In this document: positions 52,482-60,741 of the stretch, piece after piece
Layout: every line of letters starts with the position of its first letter
Position numbering within the stretch: position 1 is the stretch's first letter
Assembly (NCBI GenBank): GCA_017525245.1
Contig: JAFXTE010000011.1
Span: 62,001-126,000, forward strand
Reading direction: 5' to 3'
Length of the DNA: 64,000 bases
DNA from: Bacteroidales bacterium
Lineage (GTDB): Bacteria > Bacteroidota > Bacteroidia > Bacteroidales > WCHB1-69
Program-made: the position numbers and the translations under genes
The notes under the pieces: generated by a model
Databases searched by the model: none
What the model was told of the DNA's origin: nothing
Seen by the model: the letters and a program-made list of their open reading frames with translations, nothing else

Positions 52482-53731
52482 CGGCGGAGATCTTTCTCGA
52501 TTTCAATGCGCAGCATGTTGAGCGCGGCATGGGCAGCCCGCTCGATAATCTGCTTCCGACCAGTGTGCTTGCCGAAATGGAACTCTTTGGTCGTCAATCG
52601 GGTAGGAGTAGCCACGGCTATCCAGACGGTACCGACAGGCTTTTCGGCCGTGCCGCCGTCGGGACCCGCGATGCCGGAGGTGGCCACGGCGTAATCGACA
52701 TCCAAGAGGTCCATCACGTTGAGGGCCATGTCGCTGACGACCGGCTCGCTCACCGCACCGCGTTTCTTGAGGTTGTCCTCCCGAACGTTGAGGATGTCGC
52801 GCTTCACCTGATTGCTGTAGGAGACCACGCTCCCTTGGAAATATTCGGAACTGCCTGGCACAGAGGTAATCAGGTGCGCGATGAAGCCGCCGGTGCAGCT
52901 TTCGGCGGTGGCCACGCGACGACCGCTCCCGCGCAGAAGCTTGCCAATGACCGCCTCCATCGGGATGTCCTCATCGGCGAAGGCTAACGAGCCCACCTCG
53001 GCTTTGAGCTTCTCAAACTGCTGGTTCAGAGAAGTTTGCAGTTCTTCGTTGTTATCACCCGTGGCGGTCAATCGCAAACGGATGATGCCGGGTTTCGGCA
53101 GGTAGGCCAGTTTAAAGTTCTCCGGCAGCTGCGCCTCGAAGTCGGTGAGCTGGTCGGAGAGGTTGCTCTCGCTGATGCCCGTGCATTGCAGCACCTTGTA
53201 GAGCACCGCGTGCTCGTGGTGGAAAATCTCCTGCAATCTCGGCAGAACCTCTTCACAGATAAGCTTTTCCATCTCGAACGGCACGCCGGGAAGGGCGACG
53301 AGGATCTTGCCGTCCTGCTCTATCCAGAGTCCCGGGGCGGTACCCAAGGTGTTTTTCAGTACGGTGCAGCCCGAAGGCACGTCGGCCTGGTGGCTGTTGG
53401 TCTCCGTGAGTTCCATCCCGCGGGCGGCGAAAATCTCGCGCACCCATTCCAAGGTCGGCTCGTCCACCACCAGTTCGCGGTGGAAGTAGTCGCAGATGAC
53501 CTTTTTGGTGATGTCGTCGCGGGTGGGTCCGAGTCCGCCGGTGACAATCAGCAAATTCGTTTTGGCAAATCCATTTTCGATGGCACTGCGAATAGCATTC
53601 TCGTCGTCGCCGATGGTGACGCATTCTGTCATTTCGATGCCCGCCAGGGCCATTTGCTGCCCGATGAAGGCGGCGTTGGTGTTGATGACTTGTCCTAAGA
53701 GGAGTTCGTCTCCGATGTTGATGAGGATCAT
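52478..53731 (-). CDS. cinA: CinA-family nicotinamide-nucleotide amidase
   Basis: The 417-residue protein has an N-terminal MoCF-like domain (ILINIGDELLLGQVINTNAAFIGQ, VTGGLGPTRDD) and a C-terminal CinA amidase domain (VATAESCTGGFIAHLIT, SGIAGPDGGTAEKPVGTVWIA). It recycles nicotinamide mononucleotide and may hydrolyse ADP-ribose. The two-domain form is usual in Bacteroidota. It overlaps xerD by four bases. Its -7 box TATCTTTG is at 53761-53768. Confidence 0.93.
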   Translation of the reverse strand: MILINIGDELLLGQVINTNAAFIGQQMALAGIEMTECVTIGDDENAIRSAIENGFAKTNLLIVTGGLGPTRDDITKKVICDYFHRELVVDEPTLEWVREIFAARGMELTETNSHQADVPSGCTVLKNTLGTAPGLWIEQDGKILVALPGVPFEMEKLICEEVLPRLQEIFHHEHAVLYKVLQCTGISESNLSDQLTDFEAQLPENFKLAYLPKPGIIRLRLTATGDNNEELQTSLNQQFEKLKAEVGSLAFADEDIPMEAVIGKLLRGSGRRVATAESCTGGFIAHLITSVPGSSEYFQGSVVSYSNQVKRDILNVREDNLKKRGAVSEPVVSDMALNVMDLLDVDYAVATSGIAGPDGGTAEKPVGTVWIAVATPTRLTTKEFHFGKHTGRKQIIERAAHAALNMLRIEIEKDLRR

Positions 53732-54073
53732 TGGTTATTTTTTCTGATTATTATTTTCTGCAAAGATACAATTTTTTCAACTATGGGAAACTTCTCGCTC
53801 TCAATGTTTCTGCTCGGGGACGGGTTAGGGTAAACGGAAAAAGCACCCTAACAAACAAAATCTTCCAAAATTTCAGACGGTCAATCCGATGCATCGCTAA
53901 ATACTGTTTTGTGCATTTCTTGCACTTTGCCACTTTCTTTCCGGAAACAGCAACTTTTCAATCGAAAAATGTCACTTTTATCATTTTGATATTTAACGAG
54001 TTAAATATAATTGGCTCTTGATTTGTTTGCTTTAATTTTGTAAATTTGCAGGCAACAACTTAAAAATTTAGAG
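53732..54073. other. Gene-free region with a hairpin and two promoters
   Basis: The region holds the cinA promoter on the left and a TAAATTTG -7 box at 54041-54048 pointing right, to the nuclease remnant. GTTAGGGT (53824-53831) and ACCCTAAC (53845-53852) form a perfect 8-base hairpin with no T-run. I see no gene in between. Confidence 0.55.
53761..53768 (-). promoter_or_regulatory. -7 box TATCTTTG for the cinA-xerD operon
   Basis: It is a TAnnTTTG match 29 bases before the cinA ATG. Confidence 0.6.
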
Positions 54074-54166
54074 ATGAAAAAGAACGAGGCTGAACTTGTG
54101 AAAATTGAATCTATCGACACGCTTTATCAAGATGCCTGTCGGATAATCGAAAATGCTCAAAGTTGA
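54074..54166 (+). pseudogene. N-terminal stub of a DUF1016 (YhcG-like) nuclease gene
   Basis: The 30 codons read MKKNEAELVKIESIDTLYQD and on to RIIENAQS, then TGA. I recognise the first helices of the DUF1016 N-terminal domain found before PDDEXK nuclease domains (about 340 residues in full). The sequence breaks off at 54160-54166, where the T9SS tail end begins in the opposite orientation. The promoter and start of the nuclease gene have been kept but the rest is gone. Confidence 0.7.
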
Positions 54167-54240
54167 TTTTCACGAGGTAGGTGCCGGAGGGATAGGGCGA
54201 GAGGTTAAGGCAAAGGATAAGGCAACAATCTTTCAGATGG
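54161..54240 (-). pseudogene. T9SS tail fragment, copy 1
   Basis: On the minus strand this codes LNLSPYPSGTYLVKINFE, the end part of a T9SS type A sorting tail, without a signal peptide or cargo domain. It stops at the junction with the DUF1016 stub. Compare copies 2 and 3 at 55039 and 58191. Confidence 0.7.
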
Positions 54241-54287
54241 ACCTTGATATAAATTCGCAAAAAATGCGAACTTTTGAACAAAAATAT

Positions 54288-54295
54288 TATTTTTG
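54288..54295 (+). promoter_or_regulatory. -7 box TATTTTTG for the HigBA-like pair
   Basis: It is a TAnnTTTG match 21 bases before the HigB ATG at 54317. Confidence 0.55.
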
Positions 54296-54316
54296 CACCT
54301 TGAAAAAAATGATGTG

Positions 54317-54630
54317 ATGGAGATAACATTCGAACAAGACTACCTTCGGGAATTATACTATGACGGCGAAGCCAGTGACAAACAACACCGTTACCAACCG
54401 AACATCGTGAAAAATATGTGCGCGTGGTGAACATCTTAGACTCTGTTGACAAAGCTGTTGATCTTTATAGATATCGAGCCCTCCGCTATGAGAAATTGGC
54501 GGGCGACAAGGCAGGACTGGAATCTGTGCGAGTAAATGACCAGTACAGGGTTGAGTTTAAAACAACCGCAGCGGGAGGCATCACCATTTGCAACATTACT
54601 GAATTGTCGAAACATTACAAAAAGAAATAA
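54317..54630 (+). pseudogene. higB: HigB-like toxin gene with a frameshift
   Basis: From the ATG at 54317 the first frame reads MEITFEQDYLRELYYDGEAS, then DKQHRYQPNIVKN, and stops at 54430. In the +1-shifted frame the protein continues VRVVNILDSVDKAVDLYRYR and ends SVRVNDQYRVEFKTT...ITICNITELSKHYKKK at 54630. Joined, they make a typical HigB RNA-cleaving toxin of about 105 residues. One base is missing in the A-run at 54410-54414. This is either a real null mutation or an assembly error. Confidence 0.85.
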
Positions 54631-54636
54631 AGGAGG
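54631..54636 (+). promoter_or_regulatory. Strong ribosome binding site AGGAGG before higA
   Basis: This match to the anti-Shine-Dalgarno is rare in this window, where most starts have no such site. Confidence 0.7.
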
Positions 54637-54643
54637 AAACAAT

Positions 54644-54955
54644 ATGGGAAACTTAGGATATGGGGCTTATCCCACACACCCGGGCGAGGTGCTGAAAGAC
54701 GAGATTGAAGAACGCGGCATCAGCCAGCGTCAATTGGCGGAGAGCATGGGATTGACCTATTCAGTGGTCAACGAAATTCTGAACGCCCGTCGCCCACTGA
54801 CGGCTAAAACGGCACTTATGTTTGAGGCGGCACTTGACGTGCCCGCCGATTCATTGATGTATCTCCAAACAAAATACAACATGCAAACTGCCCGAAAAGA
54901 CTCTTCCTTAATGGATGTATTAAAGGGCATAAGAAAGGTGGCGGCTATGCTATAA
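54644..54955 (+). CDS. higA: HigA-like antitoxin
   Basis: The 103-residue protein starts YGAYPTHPGEVLKDEIEERG and has a helix-turn-helix (GISQRQLAESMGLTYSVVNEILNARRP) of the Xre type. The C-terminal part (SLMDVLKGIRKVAAML) probably blocks the toxin. It begins 13 bases after the damaged higB and would neutralise its product and repress the pair. AGGAGG at 54631-54636, seven bases before the ATG, is a strong Shine-Dalgarno sequence, unlike most genes here, and hints at transfer from another source. Confidence 0.88.
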   Translation: MGNLGYGAYPTHPGEVLKDEIEERGISQRQLAESMGLTYSVVNEILNARRPLTAKTALMFEAALDVPADSLMYLQTKYNMQTARKDSSLMDVLKGIRKVAAML

Positions 54956-55038
54956 AGCAAAATTGTCACCACATGGAAAGCAATTACGGTCCCGCTCTGT
55001 TTTTCAGGGCGAGATTGTTGTTGCCCAACTCCTAACTG

Positions 55039-55173
55039 CTAACTCCTAACTATCTTCCTCACCACGCTCACCCCTCGCTCGAAGTTGATCTTCACGAGGT
55101 ACGTGCCGGAGGGATAGGGCGAGAGGTCGATCACCGGTAGGGACGTGCCGGCGGGCGAATCTACACCTGCCCG
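55039..55173 (-). pseudogene. T9SS tail fragment, copy 2, in frame after a stop
   Basis: Directly after the TAG of the T9SS protein at 55174, the same frame continues for 44 codons to another stop, with PVIDLSPYPSGTYLVKINFE then RGVSVVRKIVRS. So a second tail end follows the first, separated by one amber codon. Bases 55034-55109 match 58186-58261 at 74 of 76 positions. Confidence 0.75.
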
Positions 55174-57195
55174 CTACCGTTTCACCACAAACTTTATCGC
55201 TGTGCTGCCAACAGAGGTGCTCACGTGCGCGACGTATAGCCCCGAGGGGAGGTCGCGGACGGAGATCTCGGTGCGGCAGGAGGTGGCGGGCTGCAGGAAG
55301 AGCAGCTGGCCGGACTCGTTGGTGACAGCCACCATGCCGACGGGCAGCCCTTCGGGACTCTCGATGACCACGCGGTCGGTGGCGGGGTTGGGGTAGAGCC
55401 GGATTTCCGACAGCCGCTCGTCATATTGCGGCACTGCCGTGGAATCCACTGGATACGGCTCCAAGATGGACGGGTCGTACTTGTACGCGAACACAGCATG
55501 GCTGTTACCATGTTCAGTGAAATTAAGGGTGAGGTCATGCCCGAAAGACAAATCTTGGGTGGCAATTCTATCACATAAAATACCACCATTGTTATTCACA
55601 ATAGTTTTTAATGGTCTTACACTCGGATCGGCCGCATGATATATTGTATCCGCAGAGATAAACTGTCCGTCGGTGTTGAAATAAGCAAGCATACAACCTT
55701 GGCTAAAATCATACGTAAACTGACCAATTAAATGGTTGTTGATGACAGCAGGCTTCGCCTGGGGGAAAGCCGACGTGTGTAAACCTGTCGGTTGTCCAAG
55801 CTTCATGAATGAACCATTCTCTTTGTCAAACTTAACATAAAAACCAGTATGGGCATTAGTGGGTATCTGAAGAGAATTATTTTCGTTATCGAAATAGAAT
55901 AAAGGGTGGTCTCCTCCAGCGTCATCAGCACGTCCCAACATATAAACACCTACGTTGTCAACAAAATTATCAGACCATTCTGGTGTGTGATAAAAATTTA
56001 TGTTGGGGTCATTCTTTACGTATGCCTGGTTTGCCCAAATAATGTTTCCATCTGAAGAATACTTTAGAATAAACGGCAGTTTTTTTGCCAAACTTTGATC
56101 TGCTATTTCTGCAAAATGTGTATTGTCCCAAAAAACCCGCATCGGATACTGATTGTTTTCATCCGCTAAGTGCATGTCCATGATAACCCCAGAAACATAT
56201 AAGTTGTCCTGTTCGTCTATGCTCATACCACACAAAAAAGGTCGATAATATGGAATCAATGAATCATATAGCATAAAAGGTGCAAGACCTTCTGTATGAT
56301 CGATCATCAACTTCATCCAAGCCAGTTCCCAGTTAGGTGTGAACTTACAAATCATCATATTGTTAATCATCTTGTCATCGGGGTAGCTCCCCGGTAAATA
56401 GATTTGATAAGTCTTTGCAGGATCGCCGTCAACGATAATGGTAAAGGGCAGGGTGTCAGAACCACCATAAAAGGTGCTCATTGCAATAAAGGTATTGCCG
56501 TGACTGTCAACACATACAGGATTTGCTCCAGTTATTCGTCTGCTAAGTGGCAAATTAAGCAAAAAGCCGCCTAAACGTTCACGAGCAATGGTATGTACAA
56601 AATGATTTTCCAGTTTGTTCCCATCCAAGTCAAAGGTTGCAAAATAGCTGTAGTTGCCAGATGTATAAGGTGGATGATCAGTTCCCGAAGGATAGGAGAG
56701 TATGCACTGTTGGTCTATCAAGGTGTCAACAAACCACAAATAGGTCATGTTGCTTAGATGAAGACTGTATTCTCCTGCTATCGTGATTTTGTTATTTTGC
56801 AAAAACATGTCGTAAGGGAACCCATCATCAGACAAACTTTTTATGCTTCTGTGCCAAAGTAGATTCCCGAGGGAGTCAAACTTCGCCAAAACATTTCCCG
56901 AATGATTGTTTGCCACAATCATCGCATTATCTGAAAAATGTGAGGTGCCATTTTGGGCATAAAGAGTCGCACTTCCGCCGAAACTACCAAAAACGTATAT
57001 GTTTCCGTTATCATCAAATGCAGTCCGCACAACACGATTCGTTTCGTGGCTGCCAAGTTCCTCGCCCCCTGTCCAATAGTTCGCCCACTTCCACTCGCCC
57101 TGGGCGGAGGCGGAGAGAGCGGCCAGGAGGATAAGGAAGATGGGAACCAGCCGTTTAATGGCGAGATTGCGCAAGGGTAAGAGGTTGGTTTTCAT
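55174..57195 (-). CDS. Large secreted protein with T9SS tail
   Basis: The 673-residue protein has a long signal peptide (hydrophobic LVPIFLILLAALSASAQ). The body has repeats of the form FDDNGNIYVFGSFGG, FDSLGNLLWHRSI, FDLDGNKLENHF and YSSDGNIIWANQ, as in SBBP or propeller-like proteins of cell-surface adhesins. The C-terminal tail (IRLYPNPATDRVVIESPEGL ... SGLYVAHVSTSVGSTAIKFVVKR) is a T9SS type A signal. Its function is unknown. It is immediately followed, in frame, by a second tail end (copy 2). Confidence 0.82.
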   Translation of the reverse strand: MKTNLLPLRNLAIKRLVPIFLILLAALSASAQGEWKWANYWTGGEELGSHETNRVVRTAFDDNGNIYVFGSFGGSATLYAQNGTSHFSDNAMIVANNHSGNVLAKFDSLGNLLWHRSIKSLSDDGFPYDMFLQNNKITIAGEYSLHLSNMTYLWFVDTLIDQQCILSYPSGTDHPPYTSGNYSYFATFDLDGNKLENHFVHTIARERLGGFLLNLPLSRRITGANPVCVDSHGNTFIAMSTFYGGSDTLPFTIIVDGDPAKTYQIYLPGSYPDDKMINNMMICKFTPNWELAWMKLMIDHTEGLAPFMLYDSLIPYYRPFLCGMSIDEQDNLYVSGVIMDMHLADENNQYPMRVFWDNTHFAEIADQSLAKKLPFILKYSSDGNIIWANQAYVKNDPNINFYHTPEWSDNFVDNVGVYMLGRADDAGGDHPLFYFDNENNSLQIPTNAHTGFYVKFDKENGSFMKLGQPTGLHTSAFPQAKPAVINNHLIGQFTYDFSQGCMLAYFNTDGQFISADTIYHAADPSVRPLKTIVNNNGGILCDRIATQDLSFGHDLTLNFTEHGNSHAVFAYKYDPSILEPYPVDSTAVPQYDERLSEIRLYPNPATDRVVIESPEGLPVGMVAVTNESGQLLFLQPATSCRTEISVRDLPSGLYVAHVSTSVGSTAIKFVVKR

Positions 57196-57339
57196 ATTGT
57201 TATAATTTTAATTGGTTTAACATTCAGATGATAATAATCCCTTATGTCCTTTTAGTCGCACAAAAGGACGATTTTGTTACATTGAATGTGAAATTTTTTT
57301 GCCATCCTCGTAATCGTTTGGCAATCATCGGTTTATTAT

Positions 57340-57618
57340 TCAATGCTTAATCGTAATAAGCGAGACATCCAAAGCGGCGGAAATCTTTGCCAATGTTGCC
57401 AGCGTGAAATTGTGTCCGCCTCCCACCCAGTGCGATACAGCGGCCTCGGATGTGCCCACCATCTTTGCAAACTCCTTTTGTGACAACCCGCGACTTTGCA
57501 GCAAATTGTCTATCCAGTCAGCGATTTCGTATGACCATTCCACCTGCAGCTTTAAGGCTTTGGGTGTTTCGTCAAGTGTCTGCTTGAAAAGCTGTTCTGT
57601 TTCTCTCGAATGTTTCAT
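57340..57618 (-). CDS. Xre-family antitoxin-like regulator
   Basis: The 92-residue protein has a helix-turn-helix (LSQKEFAKMVGTSEAAVSHWVGGGHNFTLATLAKISAALD) typical of Xre DNA-binding proteins. It overlaps the upstream 159-residue gene by four bases, so the two form a pair in which the presumed toxin is first and the regulator second, as in HigBA. It would repress the shared promoter. Confidence 0.8.
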   Translation of the reverse strand: MKHSRETEQLFKQTLDETPKALKLQVEWSYEIADWIDNLLQSRGLSQKEFAKMVGTSEAAVSHWVGGGHNFTLATLAKISAALDVSLITIKH

Positions 57619-58094
57619 ATATCAAATTCTTTGTCGTCTACACCAGAAAGGGATGCCTCCTCGATGGTGATCTCCCCTTTCGCCTCTGCTAACCTCAAGA
57701 GGTCATCTAATTTTTGTAGTTGAATCACATATCCGTTCAGTTCCGAATCCTCTTCATACGTTTTGGTGGTCTTAGGGCCGCCGTTTCCTACAATTAGCAC
57801 GCTGTCGGATAGACGCAGACAATACAGTCTTAACTTACTGCTCTGTATTGGTAGTGCCGCCACTCTGTCACGCATTTTCCCTTCAGGTCTGAAATACCTG
57901 TCAAGAAACCCCATAGCGTTCATCATGTGTTGCAAAGCGTTCAGGATTTTCTGCAAATCGGGCTGGAGAGTTGCATTCTCGTTGCCTTTAACGATGAATT
58001 TCTGGAATTCTGTGAAACTGTCGCCCTCAAAGCAGATGGTGAACAGCCCGGCCTTTTCTGTTTGTCTGACGGATTGGATAGTTGCTTTAGTCAT
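57615..58094 (-). CDS. Possible toxin of a HigBA-like pair
   Basis: The 159-residue protein has no signal peptide. The core KLRLYCLRLSDSVLIVGNGG followed by PKTTKTYEEDSELNGYVIQLQKLDDLL recalls proteins of RelE-like folds. It is longer than normal HigB toxins (about 90-110 residues) and I cannot see the usual catalytic residues with confidence. Its position before an Xre regulator with a four-base overlap is the main reason for the call. The -7 box TATATTTG is at 58121-58128. Confidence 0.5.
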   Translation of the reverse strand: MTKATIQSVRQTEKAGLFTICFEGDSFTEFQKFIVKGNENATLQPDLQKILNALQHMMNAMGFLDRYFRPEGKMRDRVAALPIQSSKLRLYCLRLSDSVLIVGNGGPKTTKTYEEDSELNGYVIQLQKLDDLLRLAEAKGEITIEEASLSGVDDKEFDI

Positions 58095-58120
58095 AATTGA
58101 TATGGTTTAGTTTCAGACGG

Positions 58121-58128
58121 CAAATATA
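58121..58128 (-). promoter_or_regulatory. -7 box TATATTTG for the second toxin-antitoxin-like pair
   Basis: It is a TAnnTTTG match 26 bases before the ATG at 58094. Confidence 0.55.
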
Positions 58129-58190
58129 CATTTTTTCTGAGGATATTATCTCGAAAGATAATTTTTCTTCAAAAGAAAGGATTCAAACTG

Positions 58191-58330
58191 CTAACTCCTC
58201 ACTATCTTCCTCACCACGCTCACCCCTCGCTCGAAGTTGATCTTCACGAGGTAGGTGCCGGCGGGGACGAAGGGCTTAGTGAACTCAGGATTGTGGCACA
58301 AGGCAAATCCCGCATTGGAATTATTAGCAC
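58191..58330 (-). pseudogene. T9SS tail fragment, copy 3
   Basis: The minus strand codes CHNPEFTKPFVPAGTYLVKI then NFERGVSVVRKIVRS and a TAG. The end is the same as copy 2, with two differences over 76 bases, but the sequence before it (ANNSNAGFAL) is unrelated. No cargo domain or signal peptide is present. Confidence 0.75.
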
Positions 58331-58388
58331 TACCAATAATAGAGACACTTTTATTAAAAAGCCGTAATCCCATGAAATGGAAAAAATG

Positions 58389-58396
58389 TATTTTTG
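58389..58396 (+). promoter_or_regulatory. -7 box TATTTTTG, 4 bases before an ATG
   Basis: It is a TAnnTTTG match with four bases (58397-58400) before the ATG at 58401, so the transcript may be leaderless. An in-frame ATG at 58377 lies before the box and is not likely used. Confidence 0.6.
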
Positions 58397-58400
58397 CGCT

Positions 58401-59171
58401 ATGAAGTTCCACAATCGAAATAGGGTGCTGCCATTAACATTGACCGTCGCGTTCTGCGCAATGCTTTTTGTTGTTTCCGCACAAAAACGGCAAACACCGC
58501 CCTCCGCTGTGCTCGTCCATAAGCAGTGTAACCGTTGTAATACATACGACACTCTTTGCCACTTTCGGTATGGAGACATTGTCTTGACGGAGGATTCCAT
58601 CACTTTCAACAGTATGAATTGTCTTTATGATTATGATGATAAGGATACAAAATACAGTTTCTTACATGATACTTATTTGATTTTTTCTTTTCCGAATGGA
58701 AAGAAATATACTATGGAGCTGTTTGATTATTTTTCCAGTTTTGTACCCCAATATGTGCCGATAATCTATAGACGCGACTGGGGCAATACATTGCCTATTC
58801 ATGCGAAGTTCGGGAATGATTGGAGCAAGTCGCTGAGGAAATTCGTCAAAAAATGGAATTCCTATAACAATCGTGAAGAAGTCGTACTGAATATTATCGA
58901 GTGCGGAACGAATTGTTCCCGCATGATCCAGGTCCAAGGGGAGGACACGATTTTTGTGGCGTCACACTACGATACTGATATTGATTTGCAGTTTGATCCT
59001 GATTTCGATTTCGTCGAAATCGTGGACGGTGATACGATCCTCGCCACGAGAGACTGGCCTCGACGACACAAAAAAGGCCCCGACGAATTTCTCCGAAGGG
59101 GTCTCTGTGGCAAAGTATCAACTTTCCCCGTTTTTATTCCCACTCGATCGTTGCGGGCGGTTTCGAGCTGA
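58401..59171 (+). CDS. Secreted protein of unknown function, 3' end antisense to guaA
   Basis: The 256-residue protein has a signal peptide ending near FVVSAQ. The mature part has cysteines in a [11 protein letters not shown] cluster near residue 45 and beta-rich segments ([21 protein letters not shown]). The last 35 residues, from [10 protein letters not shown] on, are coded by the guaA terminator and the end of guaA read in reverse, with a 38-base overlap. So the native end is probably before about 59065 and the present stop is reached by read-through. Function unknown. Confidence 0.55.
   Translation: MKFHNRNRVLPLTLTVAFCAMLFVVSAQKRQTPPSAVLVHKQCNRCNTYDTLCHFRYGDIVLTEDSITFNSMNCLYDYDDKDTKYSFLHDTYLIFSFPNGKKYTMELFDYFSSFVPQYVPIIYRRDWGNTLPIHAKFGNDWSKSLRKFVKKWNSYNNREEVVLNIIECGTNCSRMIQVQGEDTIFVASHYDTDIDLQFDPDFDFVEIVDGDTILATRDWPRRHKKGPDEFLRRGLCGKVSTFPVFIPTRSLRAVSS
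59070..59103 (-). terminator. guaA terminator
   Basis: On the minus strand a GACCCC...GGGGCC stem (59103-59098 with 59081-59076) with an inner AT-rich part is followed by six T. It lies 31 bases beyond the guaA stop. Confidence 0.8.
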
Positions 59172-60654
59172 TGTCATAGACCACGCGGTTGACACCGCGG
59201 ACTTTGTTGATGATGTCGTTGGAGACCTTGGCCAAAAACTCGTAGGGCAGGTGCGCCCAGTCGGCGGTCATGCCGTCAGTGGAGAGCACGGCACGCAGGG
59301 CCACGGCGTTCTCGTAGGTGCGCTCGTCACCCATCACGCCCACCGATTGAATCGGCAGCAGGATGGTGCCCGCCTGCCATACTTTGTCATATAAGTCGTT
59401 GTCCCACAATCCGTTGATGAAGATGGCATCGGCCTCTTGCAGGATCCGGACCTTCTCCGGGGTGATGTCGCCCAAGATGCGCACGCCCAAGCCGGGACCC
59501 GGGAACGGATGACGCTTGATGAGCCGCTCGGGAATGCCCAAGGCTGTGCCAATACGACGAACCTCATCCTTGAAGAGCAGCTTCAACGGCTCGATGATCT
59601 TCATGTTCATCTTCTCCGGCAGACCGCCCACGTTGTGGTGCGACTTGATGACCATGCCGGTGATGGAGAGTGATTCGATGCGGTCGGGATAGATGGTGCC
59701 CTGCGCCAACCACTTGATATTGTCCAACTTACGAGCCTCTTCCTCGAACACTTCGATGAAGCCGGCCCCGATGATCTTGCGCTTCTTCTCGGGATCGGTC
59801 ACGCCGCGAAGGGCGTCGTAGAAACGCTGGGAAGCGTTTACGCCTTTGATGTTGAGTCCCAAGGTTTTGTACTGCTCCAGCACGGAGGTGAACTCGTCTT
59901 TGCGCAACAAGCCGTTATCCACGAAGATGCAGTTGAGCTGCTTGCCGATGGCCTTGTTGAGCAATACGGCCGCCACGGTGGAATCGACACCGCCGGAAAG
60001 TCCGAGCACCACGTTGTCGTTGCCAATCTCGTTGCGGAGTTCGCGCACGGTGCTTTCGATGAACGATTCGGGGGTCCAGTCCTGCTTGCAGCCGCAAATG
60101 GTCTGCACAAAGTTGCGCAGGATGGTCGTGCCGTCGGTGGAGTGATAGACTTCAGGATGGAATTGCACCGCCCAAGTGGGTTCCTCCAGAATGTGGTAAG
60201 CCGCCACCTTCACCTCCTTGCTGCTGGCAATAATATGGTAGTTGTCAGGAAGTTGCAGGATAGTATCGCCGTGCGACATCCACACCTGGCTCTCTTGCGG
60301 AACGCCTTTCAGCAGCACATCGTCGGCCTCCACGAAGGCGAGGTGGGCGCGGCCGTATTCGCGGGTGGAGCTTGCCCCGACGACACCGCCGCCAACTTGC
60401 GCCAAGTACTGCGCACCGTAGCAGATGCCGAGCAGCGGATAGTGGCCTCTGATTTCCGACAAATCGGGTTTGAAGGCGTTGGCATCGTTCACCGAAAACG
60501 GGCTTCCGGAAAGGATAACCCCCTTGATGTCAGGGTCTCCAAACGGGAACTTGTTGTAAGGCAGGATTTCACAATAGGTGTTCAGCTCGCGGATGCGACG
60601 CGCGATGAGCTGCGTGTACTGGGAACCGAAGTCTAAAATAATGATTTTCTCCAT
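59134..60654 (-). CDS. guaA: GMP synthase (glutamine-hydrolysing)
   Basis: The 506-residue enzyme makes GMP from XMP. The class I glutaminase domain has LLGICYGAQ (nucleophile Cys78) and [10 protein letters not shown] (His and Glu). The ATP-pyrophosphatase domain has [13 protein letters not shown] near residue 220. The C-terminal dimerisation domain ends PPATIEWE, the usual C-terminus. The start at 60654 is chosen because a longer frame would cross the promoter. Its -7 box is at 60680-60687. Confidence 0.97.
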   Translation of the reverse strand: MEKIIILDFGSQYTQLIARRIRELNTYCEILPYNKFPFGDPDIKGVILSGSPFSVNDANAFKPDLSEIRGHYPLLGICYGAQYLAQVGGGVVGASSTREYGRAHLAFVEADDVLLKGVPQESQVWMSHGDTILQLPDNYHIIASSKEVKVAAYHILEEPTWAVQFHPEVYHSTDGTTILRNFVQTICGCKQDWTPESFIESTVRELRNEIGNDNVVLGLSGGVDSTVAAVLLNKAIGKQLNCIFVDNGLLRKDEFTSVLEQYKTLGLNIKGVNASQRFYDALRGVTDPEKKRKIIGAGFIEVFEEEARKLDNIKWLAQGTIYPDRIESLSITGMVIKSHHNVGGLPEKMNMKIIEPLKLLFKDEVRRIGTALGIPERLIKRHPFPGPGLGVRILGDITPEKVRILQEADAIFINGLWDNDLYDKVWQAGTILLPIQSVGVMGDERTYENAVALRAVLSTDGMTADWAHLPYEFLAKVSNDIINKVRGVNRVVYDISSKPPATIEWE

Positions 60655-60679
60655 CGTTATATTTTCCAAAAATGAGGTG

Positions 60680-60687
60680 CAAAAATA
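60680..60687 (-). promoter_or_regulatory. -7 box TATTTTTG for guaA
   Basis: It is a TAnnTTTG match 25 bases before the guaA ATG. It abuts the T-run of the preceding terminator. Confidence 0.6.
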
Positions 60688-60688
60688 C

Positions 60689-60720
60689 AAAAAAAGGCGG
60701 TGCAATTTGTAAGCACCGCC
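60689..60720 (-). terminator. Terminator of M16 copy B, abutting the guaA promoter
   Basis: A perfect 8-base stem (60713-60720 with 60696-60703) is followed on the minus strand by seven T. It lies 22 bases beyond the M16 stop and one base from the guaA -7 box. Confidence 0.9.
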
Positions 60721-60741
60721 TAATTTTCTTAGAATTGACTA

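Noticed and set aside
53824-53852. Hairpin in the cinA upstream region as a terminator
   Set aside because: No T-run follows on either strand and no transcript is expected to end there; left as an unexplained hairpin.
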